Assembly (NCBI RefSeq): GCF_003751845.1
Contig: NZ_RJKQ01000003.1
Coordinates: 434,001 to 498,000, forward strand
Source of the DNA: Enterobacter sp. BIGb0383
Lineage (GTDB): Bacteria; Pseudomonadota; Gammaproteobacteria; Enterobacterales; Enterobacteriaceae
Reading direction: 5' to 3'
Length of the DNA stretch: 64,000 bases
In this document: piece by piece, positions 8,359 to 16,276 of the stretch
Layout of the letters: each line of letters opens with the position of its first letter
How positions within the stretch are numbered: position 1 is the stretch's first letter
Translations under genes and position numbers: made by a program
Notes under the pieces: model-generated
The model's input: only the letters and a program-made list of their open reading frames with translations
Database searches by the model: none
What the model was told of the DNA's origin: nothing

Positions 8359-9321
8359 ATGCAAATCAAAGCGACGATAGAAAAAATTCCGGGTGGGATG
8401 ATGGTAGTCCCGCTGGTGCTGGGGGCGATAATCAACACCTTTGCGCCAGATGCGCTGCAGGTCGGCGGTTTCACCACGGCACTGTTCAAAAACGGTGCCG
8501 CGCCGTTGATCGGGGCTTTCCTGCTCTGTATGGGCGCCGGGATCCATATTAAAGCCGCGCCGAAATCACTGATGATCGGCGGCGGGATCACCTTTACCAA
8601 GTTTGTCGTGGCGGTGGCGCTGGGCTTCGGCGTTGAGCGGCTGTTTGGTGCTGAGGGGATCTGGGGACTCTCTTCCGTCGCCATTATTGCCGCCATGAGC
8701 AATACCAACGGCGGGCTGTATGCCGCGCTGGCCGGTGAATTCGGCAGCGAGAATGAAGTGGGCGCCACGCCGCTGATGTCCCTCAGCGACGGGCCGATCC
8801 TGACCATGATCGCGCTGGGCGCGGCCGGAATGGCCAATATCCCGGTGATGTCGATTGTGGTGGTGCTGATCCCGATGCTGATCGGCATGCTGCTCGGTAA
8901 CCTCGATCCGAAAATGCGCGAGTTCCTGACCAAAGGCGGTCCGCTGCTGATCCCGTTCTTCGCCTTTGCGCTGGGGGCATCCATTGACCTGGCGATGCTG
9001 CTGAAAGGCGGACTGGCAGGGATCCTGCTGGGCGTCATCACGACCTTTGTCGGTGGCTTCTTCAATATCAAAGCCGACCGTTTACTGGGCGGAACCGGTA
9101 TCGCTGGGGCGGCCGCTTCCAGCACGGCGGGCAATGCCGTTGCGACGCCGATGGCGATAGCCCAGGCGGATCCGGCGCTCGGTCAGATCGTTGCCGTGGC
9201 CACGCCGCTGGTGGCAACCTCGGTGATTGTGACGGCCATCCTGACGCCGGTGCTGACATCCTGGGTCGCCAAACGTAACCAGCAGCGTTTAGCTACCGCA
9301 ACAGGGGAGAAAACATCATGA
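8359..9321 (+). CDS. kdgT: 2-keto-3-deoxygluconate permease family transporter
   Basis: A 320-residue inner-membrane protein rich in hydrophobic helices, matching the KdgT family of 2-keto-3-deoxygluconate:H+ symporters. Conserved stretches include PLVLGAIINTFAP near residue 20 and AAMSNTNGGLYAAL near 115. GAGGG lies six bases before the ATG. The stop overlaps the start of the next gene (ATGA). The neighbours are an acid-sugar kinase and a 4-phosphothreonate-type dehydrogenase, so the substrate here is more likely a four-carbon acid such as D-threonate than 2-keto-3-deoxygluconate. That substrate is inferred from context. Confidence 0.85.
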   Translation: MQIKATIEKIPGGMMVVPLVLGAIINTFAPDALQVGGFTTALFKNGAAPLIGAFLLCMGAGIHIKAAPKSLMIGGGITFTKFVVAVALGFGVERLFGAEGIWGLSSVAIIAAMSNTNGGLYAALAGEFGSENEVGATPLMSLSDGPILTMIALGAAGMANIPVMSIVVVLIPMLIGMLLGNLDPKMREFLTKGGPLLIPFFAFALGASIDLAMLLKGGLAGILLGVITTFVGGFFNIKADRLLGGTGIAGAAASSTAGNAVATPMAIAQADPALGQIVAVATPLVATSVIVTAILTPVLTSWVAKRNQQRLATATGEKTS

Positions 9322-10589
9322 AAATGATTGTGATAGCGGATGATTTTACCGGCGCCAATGATACGGGCGTGCAGCTGGCGAAAAAGGGTGCGCGCACCGA
9401 GGTGATGCTAAATGAGCAGCTTTCGCCGCGACGCACCGATGTGCTGGTGGTGAATACCGAAAGCCGGGCGCTGACGCCGGAGCAGGCGGGCGAGAAGGTC
9501 AGAAAAGCGGCCGCTCCCTGGTTTGATGGTCAGCAGGAAGCCCCGATTATCTACAAAAAAATCGACTCGACCTTCCGGGGTAACGTCGGGGCGGAAGTGG
9601 CTGCGGCCATGGCTGCCAGCGGTGCGCAGCTGGCGATCGTCGCGGCGGCTATTCCCGCCGCTGGACGGGTCACGGTTAACGGCCAGTGCCTGGTACACGG
9701 CGTACCGCTGGTGGAAACCGAGTTCGCCACCGACCCGAAAACGCCGATTGTCTCCTCCCATATTAAAACGCTGATTGGCCTGCAGACGACGCTTCCGGTT
9801 AGCGAGCTGGGACTGGCGCAGGTGCGAAGCGGCACCTTGCTGGCCGAACTGCAGCGGTTAAGCCAGTCGGCGCCGGGCATTGTGGTCGTCGATGCCGAAA
9901 ACGACGGTGACCTGGCGCTGCTGGCGCAGGCCATTGCCGCGCTGACCTGCCGCTACGTGCTGGTGGGGGCTGCGGGCCTGGCCAACGCGCTGCCCGCCAG
10001 CAGCTACCTTGCTCCGGAGCAGAAACTGCCGGTGCTGGTGGTGGCGGGTTCCATGAGCGAAGCCACCCGTCAGCAGATCGTTTTTGCCGCCGGGGAGAAA
10101 TCGCTGGGGATTGTCGATATTGACGTCGCCGCGCTGCTGCTGCCCGACAGCGAGACGGCGATGGCGGAGATTACCCGCCAGGCCACCGCCGTGCTTAACG
10201 ACCGCCAGCACTGCGTACTGCGGACCTGCCGCGATGCGGATGCCCGGAATATGATCGATGCGCTCTGCGAGCAGCATCAGCTGACGCGCCAGCAGCTGGG
10301 AGAGCGTATCAGCGCCACCCTCGGCGAGATCACGCTGACCATTATCAGCCAGTCGCAAATCGGCGGTCTGTTCCTGACCGGCGGCGATATCGCTATTGCC
10401 GTCGCCCGCGCGCTGAAGGCGGAAGGCTACCGTATCAACAGTGAAGTGGTGCCCTGCGTTCCGTGCGGCACCTTTGTAAACAGCGAAATTGACGATCTGC
10501 CGGTGATCACCAAGGCCGGTGGATTTGGTGGTGAGACCACCCTGCGAGATGCACTTTATTTTATTGAGGAGATGTACAGTGGCAAATAA
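9318..10589 (+). CDS. dtnK: Four-carbon acid sugar kinase (DUF1537), probable D-threonate kinase
   Basis: A 423-residue member of the DUF1537 kinase family, which phosphorylates C4 sugar acids such as D-threonate and D-erythronate. The N-terminal substrate-binding domain starts with IVIADDFTGANDTG and includes KKIDSTFRGN near residue 80. The C-terminal nucleotide-binding domain contains LTGGDIAIAVARAL near residue 350. It overlaps kdgT by four bases and the next gene by 11 bases, so the three are tightly coupled. The family assignment is firm. The D-threonate specificity follows the Salmonella locus of the same order and is not provable here. Confidence 0.85.
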   Translation: MKMIVIADDFTGANDTGVQLAKKGARTEVMLNEQLSPRRTDVLVVNTESRALTPEQAGEKVRKAAAPWFDGQQEAPIIYKKIDSTFRGNVGAEVAAAMAASGAQLAIVAAAIPAAGRVTVNGQCLVHGVPLVETEFATDPKTPIVSSHIKTLIGLQTTLPVSELGLAQVRSGTLLAELQRLSQSAPGIVVVDAENDGDLALLAQAIAALTCRYVLVGAAGLANALPASSYLAPEQKLPVLVVAGSMSEATRQQIVFAAGEKSLGIVDIDVAALLLPDSETAMAEITRQATAVLNDRQHCVLRTCRDADARNMIDALCEQHQLTRQQLGERISATLGEITLTIISQSQIGGLFLTGGDIAIAVARALKAEGYRINSEVVPCVPCGTFVNSEIDDLPVITKAGGFGGETTLRDALYFIEEMYSGK

Positions 10590-11562
10590 GACGATTGCGG
10601 TGACGATGGGCGATCCTGCGGGGATCGGCCCGGAAATCATTATTAAGGCGCTGGCGGAGGGCGAGCTATCCGGCGTGCCCGCCGTCGTGGTCGGCTGCCT
10701 GCAGACGTTACAGCGCATTCAGGCGCTGGGCGTTACGCCGCCCGTCGAATTTCACGTGATTGAACAAGTTTCGCAGGCACGCTTCGCGCCGGGGATCATC
10801 AACGTGTTTGATGAACCGCTGGAGAACCCTAACGCGCTGGCACCGGGGAAAGTGCAGGCTCAGGCTGGGGATCTGGCTTACCGTTGCGTGAAGCGTGCCA
10901 CCGAAATGGCCATGGCGGGTGAAGTCCATGCCATCGCTACCGCGCCGCTGAACAAAGAGGCGCTACATCTGGCCGGACATATGTACCCCGGCCACACCGA
11001 GCTGCTGGCGAAGTTAACCGACAGCAAAGACTTCGCCATGGTGCTGTATACCGATAAGCTGAAGGTCATCCACGTTTCCACCCATATCGCCCTGCGCAAA
11101 TTCCTCGATACGCTTAACGGTGAACGGATCAAAACCGTGGTCAATATTGCCGACACTTTCCTTAAGCGCGTGGGCTTTGATCAACCGCGGATCGCGGTGG
11201 CGGGCGTCAACCCGCACGCCGGGGAAAACGGCCTGTTTGGCGATGAAGAGATTAAGATTGTCAGCCCGGCCATCGCGGAGATCAAACAGCAGGGGATCGA
11301 TGTCTACGGCCCTTGTCCGCCGGATACCGTTTTCCTGCAGGCTTACGAAGGTCAGTACGATATGGTCGTGGCGATGTACCACGATCAGGGGCATATTCCG
11401 CTGAAGCTGCTGGGCTTCTATGACGGGGTCAATATCACCGCCGGCCTGCCGTTTATCCGCACCTCGGCGGACCACGGAACGGCGTTTGATATTGCCTGGA
11501 CAGGTAAGGCGAAGTCTGAGAGCATGGCGATTTCCATCCAACTCGCGATGCAACTGGCATAA
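10579..11562 (+). CDS. pdxA2: PdxA-like 4-phospho-D-threonate 3-dehydrogenase
   Basis: A 327-residue paralogue of PdxA. In DUF1537 pathways it oxidises and decarboxylates 4-phospho-D-threonate or erythronate to dihydroxyacetone phosphate. The PdxA motifs are present: MGDPAGIGPE at the N-terminus, metal-binding histidines in GHTELLAKL and YHDQGHIPLK, and the C-terminal TSADHGTAFD. The GTG at 10579 is chosen because the protein then starts ANKTIAVTMGDPAG; the frame remains open 20 codons upstream, but that lies inside the kinase gene. A biosynthetic pdxA role in vitamin B6 is unlikely given the operon. Confidence 0.87.
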   Translation: MANKTIAVTMGDPAGIGPEIIIKALAEGELSGVPAVVVGCLQTLQRIQALGVTPPVEFHVIEQVSQARFAPGIINVFDEPLENPNALAPGKVQAQAGDLAYRCVKRATEMAMAGEVHAIATAPLNKEALHLAGHMYPGHTELLAKLTDSKDFAMVLYTDKLKVIHVSTHIALRKFLDTLNGERIKTVVNIADTFLKRVGFDQPRIAVAGVNPHAGENGLFGDEEIKIVSPAIAEIKQQGIDVYGPCPPDTVFLQAYEGQYDMVVAMYHDQGHIPLKLLGFYDGVNITAGLPFIRTSADHGTAFDIAWTGKAKSESMAISIQLAMQLA

Positions 11563-11573
11563 GCTAAGGGCCT

Positions 11574-12335
11574 ATGAAGGGACAAAGCCGTCTCGATCAG
11601 ATTATGGACTATCTGAAAAGCCATAATCTGGTCACTGTTGATCAACTGGTGGCGGCGATCGAAGCATCGCCCGCCACGATCCGCCGGGATCTGATCAAGC
11701 TCGATCGGGAAGGGGTGATTAGCCGTACTCACGGTGGCGTTACCCTTAACCGCTTTATTCCGGCGCAGCCCACCACCCAGGAGAAATCCCAGCGTAATCT
11801 GGCCGAGAAACAGGCGATTGCCCGTCAGGCGGCAAGCCTGGTCAAAGCCGGAGACGCGGTCGTGCTGGATGCCGGGACCACCACGCTTGAGCTGGCGCGT
11901 CAGCTGACGCACCTGCCGCTGCGGGTGATCACCGCCGATCTGCATATCGCGCTGTTTCTCTCTGAGTTTAAGCAGATTGAAGTGACCATTATCGGCGGGC
12001 GGATCGACGATTCCAGCCAGTCGTGCATTGGCGATCACGGCCGCCGTTTTCTGCGCACCCTCAACCCGGATATTGCGTTTGTGAGCTGTAACTCATGGAG
12101 TCTGGAGAAGGGAATTACGACGCCGACGGAAGAAAAGGCCGGGCTGAAGCAGGATCTGCTGGGCAATGCGCGTCGTCGCGTGCTGCTGGCGGACAGCAGC
12201 AAGTATGGCTCCTGGTCGCTGTTCTGCGTCTCACCGCTGCAGTCGCTGACCGATATTATCACCGACAGGCATCTCGACGCCGATGCCTGCACCGCGATGG
12301 ACGGACAGGCGTTTCAGCTGATGCTGACGATATAA
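11574..12335 (+). CDS. DeoR/GlpR-family transcriptional regulator of the acid-sugar operon
   Basis: A 253-residue regulator. The N-terminal DeoR winged helix-turn-helix spans about residues 5-60 ([20 protein letters not shown]). The C-terminal DeoRC sensor domain has [15 protein letters not shown] and the LLADSSKYG motif near residue 205; it normally binds a phosphorylated sugar. It starts 11 bases after the pdxA2 stop, so it is probably cotranscribed. It most likely represses the kdgT promoter, possibly at the paired repeats 8308-8343. Confidence 0.88.
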   Translation: MKGQSRLDQIMDYLKSHNLVTVDQLVAAIEASPATIRRDLIKLDREGVISRTHGGVTLNRFIPAQPTTQEKSQRNLAEKQAIARQAASLVKAGDAVVLDAGTTTLELARQLTHLPLRVITADLHIALFLSEFKQIEVTIIGGRIDDSSQSCIGDHGRRFLRTLNPDIAFVSCNSWSLEKGITTPTEEKAGLKQDLLGNARRRVLLADSSKYGSWSLFCVSPLQSLTDIITDRHLDADACTAMDGQAFQLMLTI

Positions 12336-12338
12336 AAC

Positions 12339-12358
12339 GGGCAGCGGCCAGGCTGCCC
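12339..12358. terminator. Hairpin between the deoR-type gene and speD
   Basis: Stem GGGCAGC / GCTGCCC (7 bp) with a six-base loop sits in the 31-base gap between convergent genes, with AAAA on the left and TTTT a few bases to the right. It is probably a shared terminator. Confidence 0.6.
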
Positions 12359-12366
12359 GCCACGTT

Positions 12367-13176
12367 TTAAAACGATTTCAGCCCCACCGCCGGGATATTG
12401 CGCCCGTAGTAGATTTCACGCATCTCTTTCCACAGCAGGTCGGTAATCACCTTGCGCTCTTCCTCGCTAAGGTCTTCCGGCCGGGTGTGGAACATATAGT
12501 GCTTCAGATCGAACTCTTTGAGTAACATCTTGGTATGGAAGATGTTTTCCTGATAAACGTTCACATCCATCATATCGTACAGCGACTTCATATCCTCGGA
12601 CATAAAGTTCTGGATGGAGTTAATCTCGTGGTCGATAAAGTGCTTCATTCCGTTCACGTCGCGGGTAAAGCCGCGCACGCGATAGTCGATGGTCACAATA
12701 TCGGATTCCAGCTGGTGGATCAGATAGTTCAGCGCGTTAAGCGGCGAAATCACCCCGCAGGTTGAGACTTCAATATCGGCGCGGAAGGTGCACAGGCCGC
12801 CTTCAGGATGGCTTTCCGGATAGGTATGCACGCAGATATGGCTCTTATCGAGATGGGCAACCACGGCTTCCGGCAGCGGGCCAGGATGTTCTGTGGTGTC
12901 GATAAGCTGCGGGTCGACCGGCTCTTCGCTGACCAGAATGGTCACGCTGGCGCCCTGCGGCTCGTAGTCCTGGCGGGCGATATTCAGAATATTGGCCCCG
13001 ATAATCGAGCAGGTTTCTGACAGGATCTCGGTCAGTCGGTTGGCGTTGTAGAGTTCATCGATATAGGCGATATAACCATCGCGCTCTTCCGCCGTTTTGA
13101 CGTAGCAGATATCGTAAATACAAAAACTCAGGCTTTTGGTCAGGTTGTTAAAGCCATGCAGTTTAAGTTTCTTCAA
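12367..13176 (-). CDS. speD: S-adenosylmethionine decarboxylase proenzyme
   Basis: Makes decarboxylated SAM, the aminopropyl donor for spermidine synthesis. It is the 269-residue pyruvoyl-type class 1A proenzyme. Self-cleavage before Ser112 in LDKSHICVH generates the pyruvoyl group. It is almost identical to E. coli SpeD (264 aa) except for five extra C-terminal residues (GLKSF). It starts 14 bases after the speE stop, forming the speED operon. Confidence 0.97.
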   Translation of the reverse strand: MKKLKLHGFNNLTKSLSFCIYDICYVKTAEERDGYIAYIDELYNANRLTEILSETCSIIGANILNIARQDYEPQGASVTILVSEEPVDPQLIDTTEHPGPLPEAVVAHLDKSHICVHTYPESHPEGGLCTFRADIEVSTCGVISPLNALNYLIHQLESDIVTIDYRVRGFTRDVNGMKHFIDHEINSIQNFMSEDMKSLYDMMDVNVYQENIFHTKMLLKEFDLKHYMFHTRPEDLSEEERKVITDLLWKEMREIYYGRNIPAVGLKSF

Positions 13177-13190
13177 TTTTTCTCACCTCC

Positions 13191-14057
13191 TCAGGATTGC
13201 GGTGTGGACAGGGCATCCTGCACATATTGCGGTAAGGCAAAGGCGGCCGTATGAACGGCAGGATTGTAGTAGCGGCAGCGCAGCGTGCTGGTATGGAATC
13301 GGGCCTGAATAATCTCCGTCGACAGTCGGCGCAGGGCTTCGTTATCCGTCGCCCAGGCGAAGGTCATAATGCCGCCGTAGTAGGTCGGGATCGCCGCCTG
13401 ATAGAAGCTGACGTCGGCAAAGTAGTGGCTGAGCTTACGGTGGCTATCGATGGCTTCCTCCTGCTGCAGGAAGCAGACGCCGTTCTGCGCCACGAAAATC
13501 CCGCCCGGATTCAGGCAGCGTTTGCAGCCTTCATAGAATGCCGAGGTAAAGAGGCTTTCGCCCGGTCCAATCGGATCGGTACAGTCGGAGATAATCACGT
13601 CGAAGGTTTGCGCGGTCTGGTTAACGAAATTGACGCCGTCGTCAATCACCAGCGTAAAGCGCGGATCGTCGTAGCTGCCTGCGTTGTGGTGAGGCAGATA
13701 CTGGCGGCAGAATGACACCACTCCAGCGTCGATCTCCACCATCGTAATGGACTCAACGTTTTTATGGCGGGTGACTTCACGCAGCATTGCTCCGTCGCCG
13801 CCGCCGATAATCAGCACGTGTTTTGCGTGACCGTGGGCCAGCAGCGGAACGTGAGTCATCATTTCGTGATAAATAAATTCGTCACGTTCGGTGGTCTGCA
13901 CCACGCCGTCCAGCGCCATCACGCGACCAAAGGCGGCGTTTTCGAAAATGATCAAATCCTGATGATCGGTTTTCTCGTGGTACAGCACCTTATCAACGGC
14001 AAAGTACTGACCAAACTTATCGTGCAGTGTTTCATGCCACAGCGTGTTCCCGGTCAT
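13191..14057 (-). CDS. speE: Spermidine synthase
   Basis: Transfers aminopropyl from decarboxylated SAM to putrescine. The product has 288 residues, as in E. coli. It contains the Rossmann motif [15 protein letters not shown] near residue 80 and the gatekeeper region DCTDPIGPG near residue 158. The ATG at 14057 ([17 protein letters not shown]) follows AAGGAG at a good distance; the frame extends 15 codons further upstream without similarity. It is first in speED. Together with speC this supplies a full putrescine to spermidine route in this window. Confidence 0.97.
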   Translation of the reverse strand: MTGNTLWHETLHDKFGQYFAVDKVLYHEKTDHQDLIIFENAAFGRVMALDGVVQTTERDEFIYHEMMTHVPLLAHGHAKHVLIIGGGDGAMLREVTRHKNVESITMVEIDAGVVSFCRQYLPHHNAGSYDDPRFTLVIDDGVNFVNQTAQTFDVIISDCTDPIGPGESLFTSAFYEGCKRCLNPGGIFVAQNGVCFLQQEEAIDSHRKLSHYFADVSFYQAAIPTYYGGIMTFAWATDNEALRRLSTEIIQARFHTSTLRCRYYNPAVHTAAFALPQYVQDALSTPQS

Positions 14058-14112
14058 AGTTGCTCCTTCGTTAACACCCATGAAAAGTGGGCGTAACATC
14101 ATAGCTAACTAT

Positions 14113-14130
14113 GACCGTGCTTGCACGGTC
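14113..14130. terminator. Hairpin downstream of yacC
   Basis: A perfect inverted repeat GACCGTGC / GCACGGTC lies between yacC and speE. It lacks a T-run, so it is only a possible terminator or an mRNA-stabilising stem for yacC. Confidence 0.4.
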
Positions 14131-14156
14131 AGGAAATCATCAATAAAAGCAGGGAA

Positions 14157-14504
14157 TTATTTGACGTAGGCCAGCAGGCTCAGGGAGTCACGGGCCAGCG
14201 ATTTGCACTTTTTGTCGACGGGAATGGCGATGCCGCTTAGGTCGCGGTAGCTCTCTTCGCCCAGGGTTTTCATATCCCAGGAGTCATAGTTGCTGAGATC
14301 CCACTGATTCTGCTGGGCAAAGAACACCAGCGCGCGACGGATCTGACCATTGGGAAGGTTCTGGTAACCACAGTCGTTTTTCAGAAATACAAATACGGCG
14401 GTTAAATCGGCCATATCTTCGGCCTCGTTCTCGCTAAGCGCGTAGCTGTTTGCGGACACGGCCAGCAGGCTACCTAACAGGATTGTTCTGAAAAGCGTCT
14501 TCAT
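14157..14504 (-). CDS. yacC: YacC, PulS/OutS-family pilotin-like protein
   Basis: A 115-residue secreted protein matching E. coli YacC over its whole length. The signal peptide ends SANSYA about residue 22, and the mature part contains the PulS/OutS-type helical domain with two cysteines (NDCGY and KKCKS) that probably form a disulfide. There is no lipobox cysteine at the cleavage site. PulS/OutS proteins guide secretins to the outer membrane, but no type II secretion genes are near, so the role is unproven. The ATG at 14504 is chosen because it directly precedes the signal peptide; an upstream in-frame extension of 17 codons is not conserved. Confidence 0.9.
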   Translation of the reverse strand: MKTLFRTILLGSLLAVSANSYALSENEAEDMADLTAVFVFLKNDCGYQNLPNGQIRRALVFFAQQNQWDLSNYDSWDMKTLGEESYRDLSGIAIPVDKKCKSLARDSLSLLAYVK

Positions 14505-14590
14505 TGTTTCTACCACAGCATCACGGAACTTTAACGTTAGCATAATCAGAAGCACCTCGACGATTATTATTTAACGTATGGCGGTACACC

Positions 14591-14621
14591 TTGACCTTCC
14601 CGTTAGGGCAGGGTTTAGGCT
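14591..14621 (+). promoter_or_regulatory. CueR-type promoter of cueO
   Basis: A -35 TTGACC (14591-14596) and -10 TAGGCT (14616-14621) are separated by 19 bases, the long spacer typical of MerR-family-activated promoters. The spacer carries an imperfect dyad (ACCTTCC...GGCAGGGT), like the CueR boxes of copA and cueO in E. coli. It lies 35 bases before the cueO ATG. Copper-induced expression by CueR is inferred from this match. Confidence 0.75.
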
Positions 14622-14655
14622 GTCGCTTCCGCCAGTTGAGAATAAGGATGTGAGC

Positions 14656-16227
14656 ATGCAACGACGTGACTTTTTAAAATACTCTGCGGCGCTGGGCGCA
14701 TTCAGCGCGCTGCCGCTGTGGAGTCGGTCGGCGTTCGCCGCTGAACGTCCGGCTCTGCCCATCCCGGACCTGCTGGAGGCCGATGCGCAGAGCCGCATCC
14801 GTCTGACGGTGCAGGCTGGAAAAACCACTTTTGGAAAACATACCGCTACAAGTTGGGGCTATAACGGCAATCTGCTCGGGCCTGCGCTGAAACTGCAGCA
14901 GGGCAAGCAGGTTAACGTGGAGATCCGCAACCAGCTTAGCGAGGAGACCACCGTTCACTGGCACGGCCTGGAAGTGCCGGGCAGCGTCGACGGCGGCCCG
15001 CAGGGCGTGATTGCGCCGGGCAAAAGCCGCAGCGTCAGCTTTACGCCCACTCAGCAGGCGGCGACCTGCTGGTTCCATCCGCATCAGCACGGTAAAACCG
15101 GCTATCAGGTGGCGATGGGGCTGGCCGGACTGGTGCTGATTGAGGATCCGCACAGCCAGCAGCTCCTGCTGCCGAAAAGCTGGGGTGTGGATGACGTACC
15201 GGTGATTGTGCAGGACAAAAAATTCACCGCCGACGGTGAGATTGATTACCAGCTGGACATGATGAGCGCCGCGGTGGGCTGGTTTGGCGATACGCTGCTG
15301 ACCAACGGGGCGATTTATCCCCGTCATGCCGCGCCGCGTGGCTGGCTGCGTTTACGCCTGCTGAACGGCTGCAATGCCCGCTCGCTTAATTTCGCGACCA
15401 GCGATAAGCGCCCGCTATATGTGATTGCCAGCGACGGCGGGCTGCTGGCTGAGCCTGTTGCGGTGACAGAGTTGCCGATGATGCCGGGCGAGCGCTTCGA
15501 AGTGCTGGTGGAAACCCGCGACGGTAAACCCTTTGATATTGTAACGCTGCCGGTCAGCCAGATGGGTATGAGCATTGCGCCCTTTGATAAGCCGCACCCG
15601 GTTATGAGTATTCAGCCGCTGCGGGTGGTCGCATCCGGCATGCTGCCGGATAAACTGGTTCCGGTTCCTGCACTGCCATCGCTGGAAGGATTAACGCAGC
15701 GGACCCTGAAGCTGACGATGGATCCGATGCTCGACCAGATGGGGATGCAGGCGCTGATGGACAAATACGGCGCGCAGGCGATGGACGGGATGGATCACGG
15801 TGCGATGATGCAGCACGGCGGGCATGGTCAGGGCATGAATCACGGAACGATGGGATCGATGGATCACAGCGGTCATGGCCTGGATCTGCATCATGCGAAC
15901 CGTATTAACGGCCAGGCCTTTGCGATGGATACGCCTCAGTTTGCCGCCGCTCGCGGTCAGCATGAGCGCTGGGTCATCTCCGGCGAGGGCGATATGATGC
16001 TGCACCCGTTCCATATTCACGGTACCCAGTTCCGCATTCTGTCCGAGAACGGCAAAAAACCGGCGGCCCACCGCAGCGGCTGGAAAGATACGGTAAAAGT
16101 GGAGGGCGGCGTCAGTGAGGTGCTGGTCCGCTTCGATCATGACGCGCCAGAAGAGAGCGCCTATATGGCGCACTGCCATCTGCTTGAGCACGAAGATACC
16201 GGCATGATGCTGGGCTTTACGGTCTGA
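14656..16227 (+). CDS. cueO: Multicopper oxidase CueO
   Basis: Periplasmic cuprous oxidase that detoxifies copper. The product has 523 residues. The Tat signal starts [10 protein letters not shown] and ends about residue 28. Three cupredoxin domains carry the copper ligands in HWHG, HPHQHG, HPFHIHG and the C-terminal [13 protein letters not shown] Met/His-rich insert at about residues 375-420 covers the substrate Cu(I) site and has many His and Gly residues. The ATG at 14656 is chosen because it begins the Tat signal. It ends at a strong hairpin facing gcd. Confidence 0.97.
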   Translation: MQRRDFLKYSAALGAFSALPLWSRSAFAAERPALPIPDLLEADAQSRIRLTVQAGKTTFGKHTATSWGYNGNLLGPALKLQQGKQVNVEIRNQLSEETTVHWHGLEVPGSVDGGPQGVIAPGKSRSVSFTPTQQAATCWFHPHQHGKTGYQVAMGLAGLVLIEDPHSQQLLLPKSWGVDDVPVIVQDKKFTADGEIDYQLDMMSAAVGWFGDTLLTNGAIYPRHAAPRGWLRLRLLNGCNARSLNFATSDKRPLYVIASDGGLLAEPVAVTELPMMPGERFEVLVETRDGKPFDIVTLPVSQMGMSIAPFDKPHPVMSIQPLRVVASGMLPDKLVPVPALPSLEGLTQRTLKLTMDPMLDQMGMQALMDKYGAQAMDGMDHGAMMQHGGHGQGMNHGTMGSMDHSGHGLDLHHANRINGQAFAMDTPQFAAARGQHERWVISGEGDMMLHPFHIHGTQFRILSENGKKPAAHRSGWKDTVKVEGGVSEVLVRFDHDAPEESAYMAHCHLLEHEDTGMMLGFTV

Positions 16228-16234
16228 AGAAAGG

Positions 16235-16265
16235 CCCGAAACCTCTCATCCTGAGAGGTTTCGGG
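16235..16265. terminator. Bidirectional terminator between cueO and gcd
   Basis: A 14-bp perfect stem (CCCGAAACCTCTCA with its complement) and a three-base loop lie between the convergent stops. There is no long T-run on either side, but the stem is very stable. Confidence 0.75.
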
Positions 16266-16276
16266 TAAGAAATACA

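Noticed and set aside
9858-10718. 286-codon minus-strand frame over dtnK and pdxA2
   Set aside because: It is antisense to two clear enzyme genes and shows no family motif.
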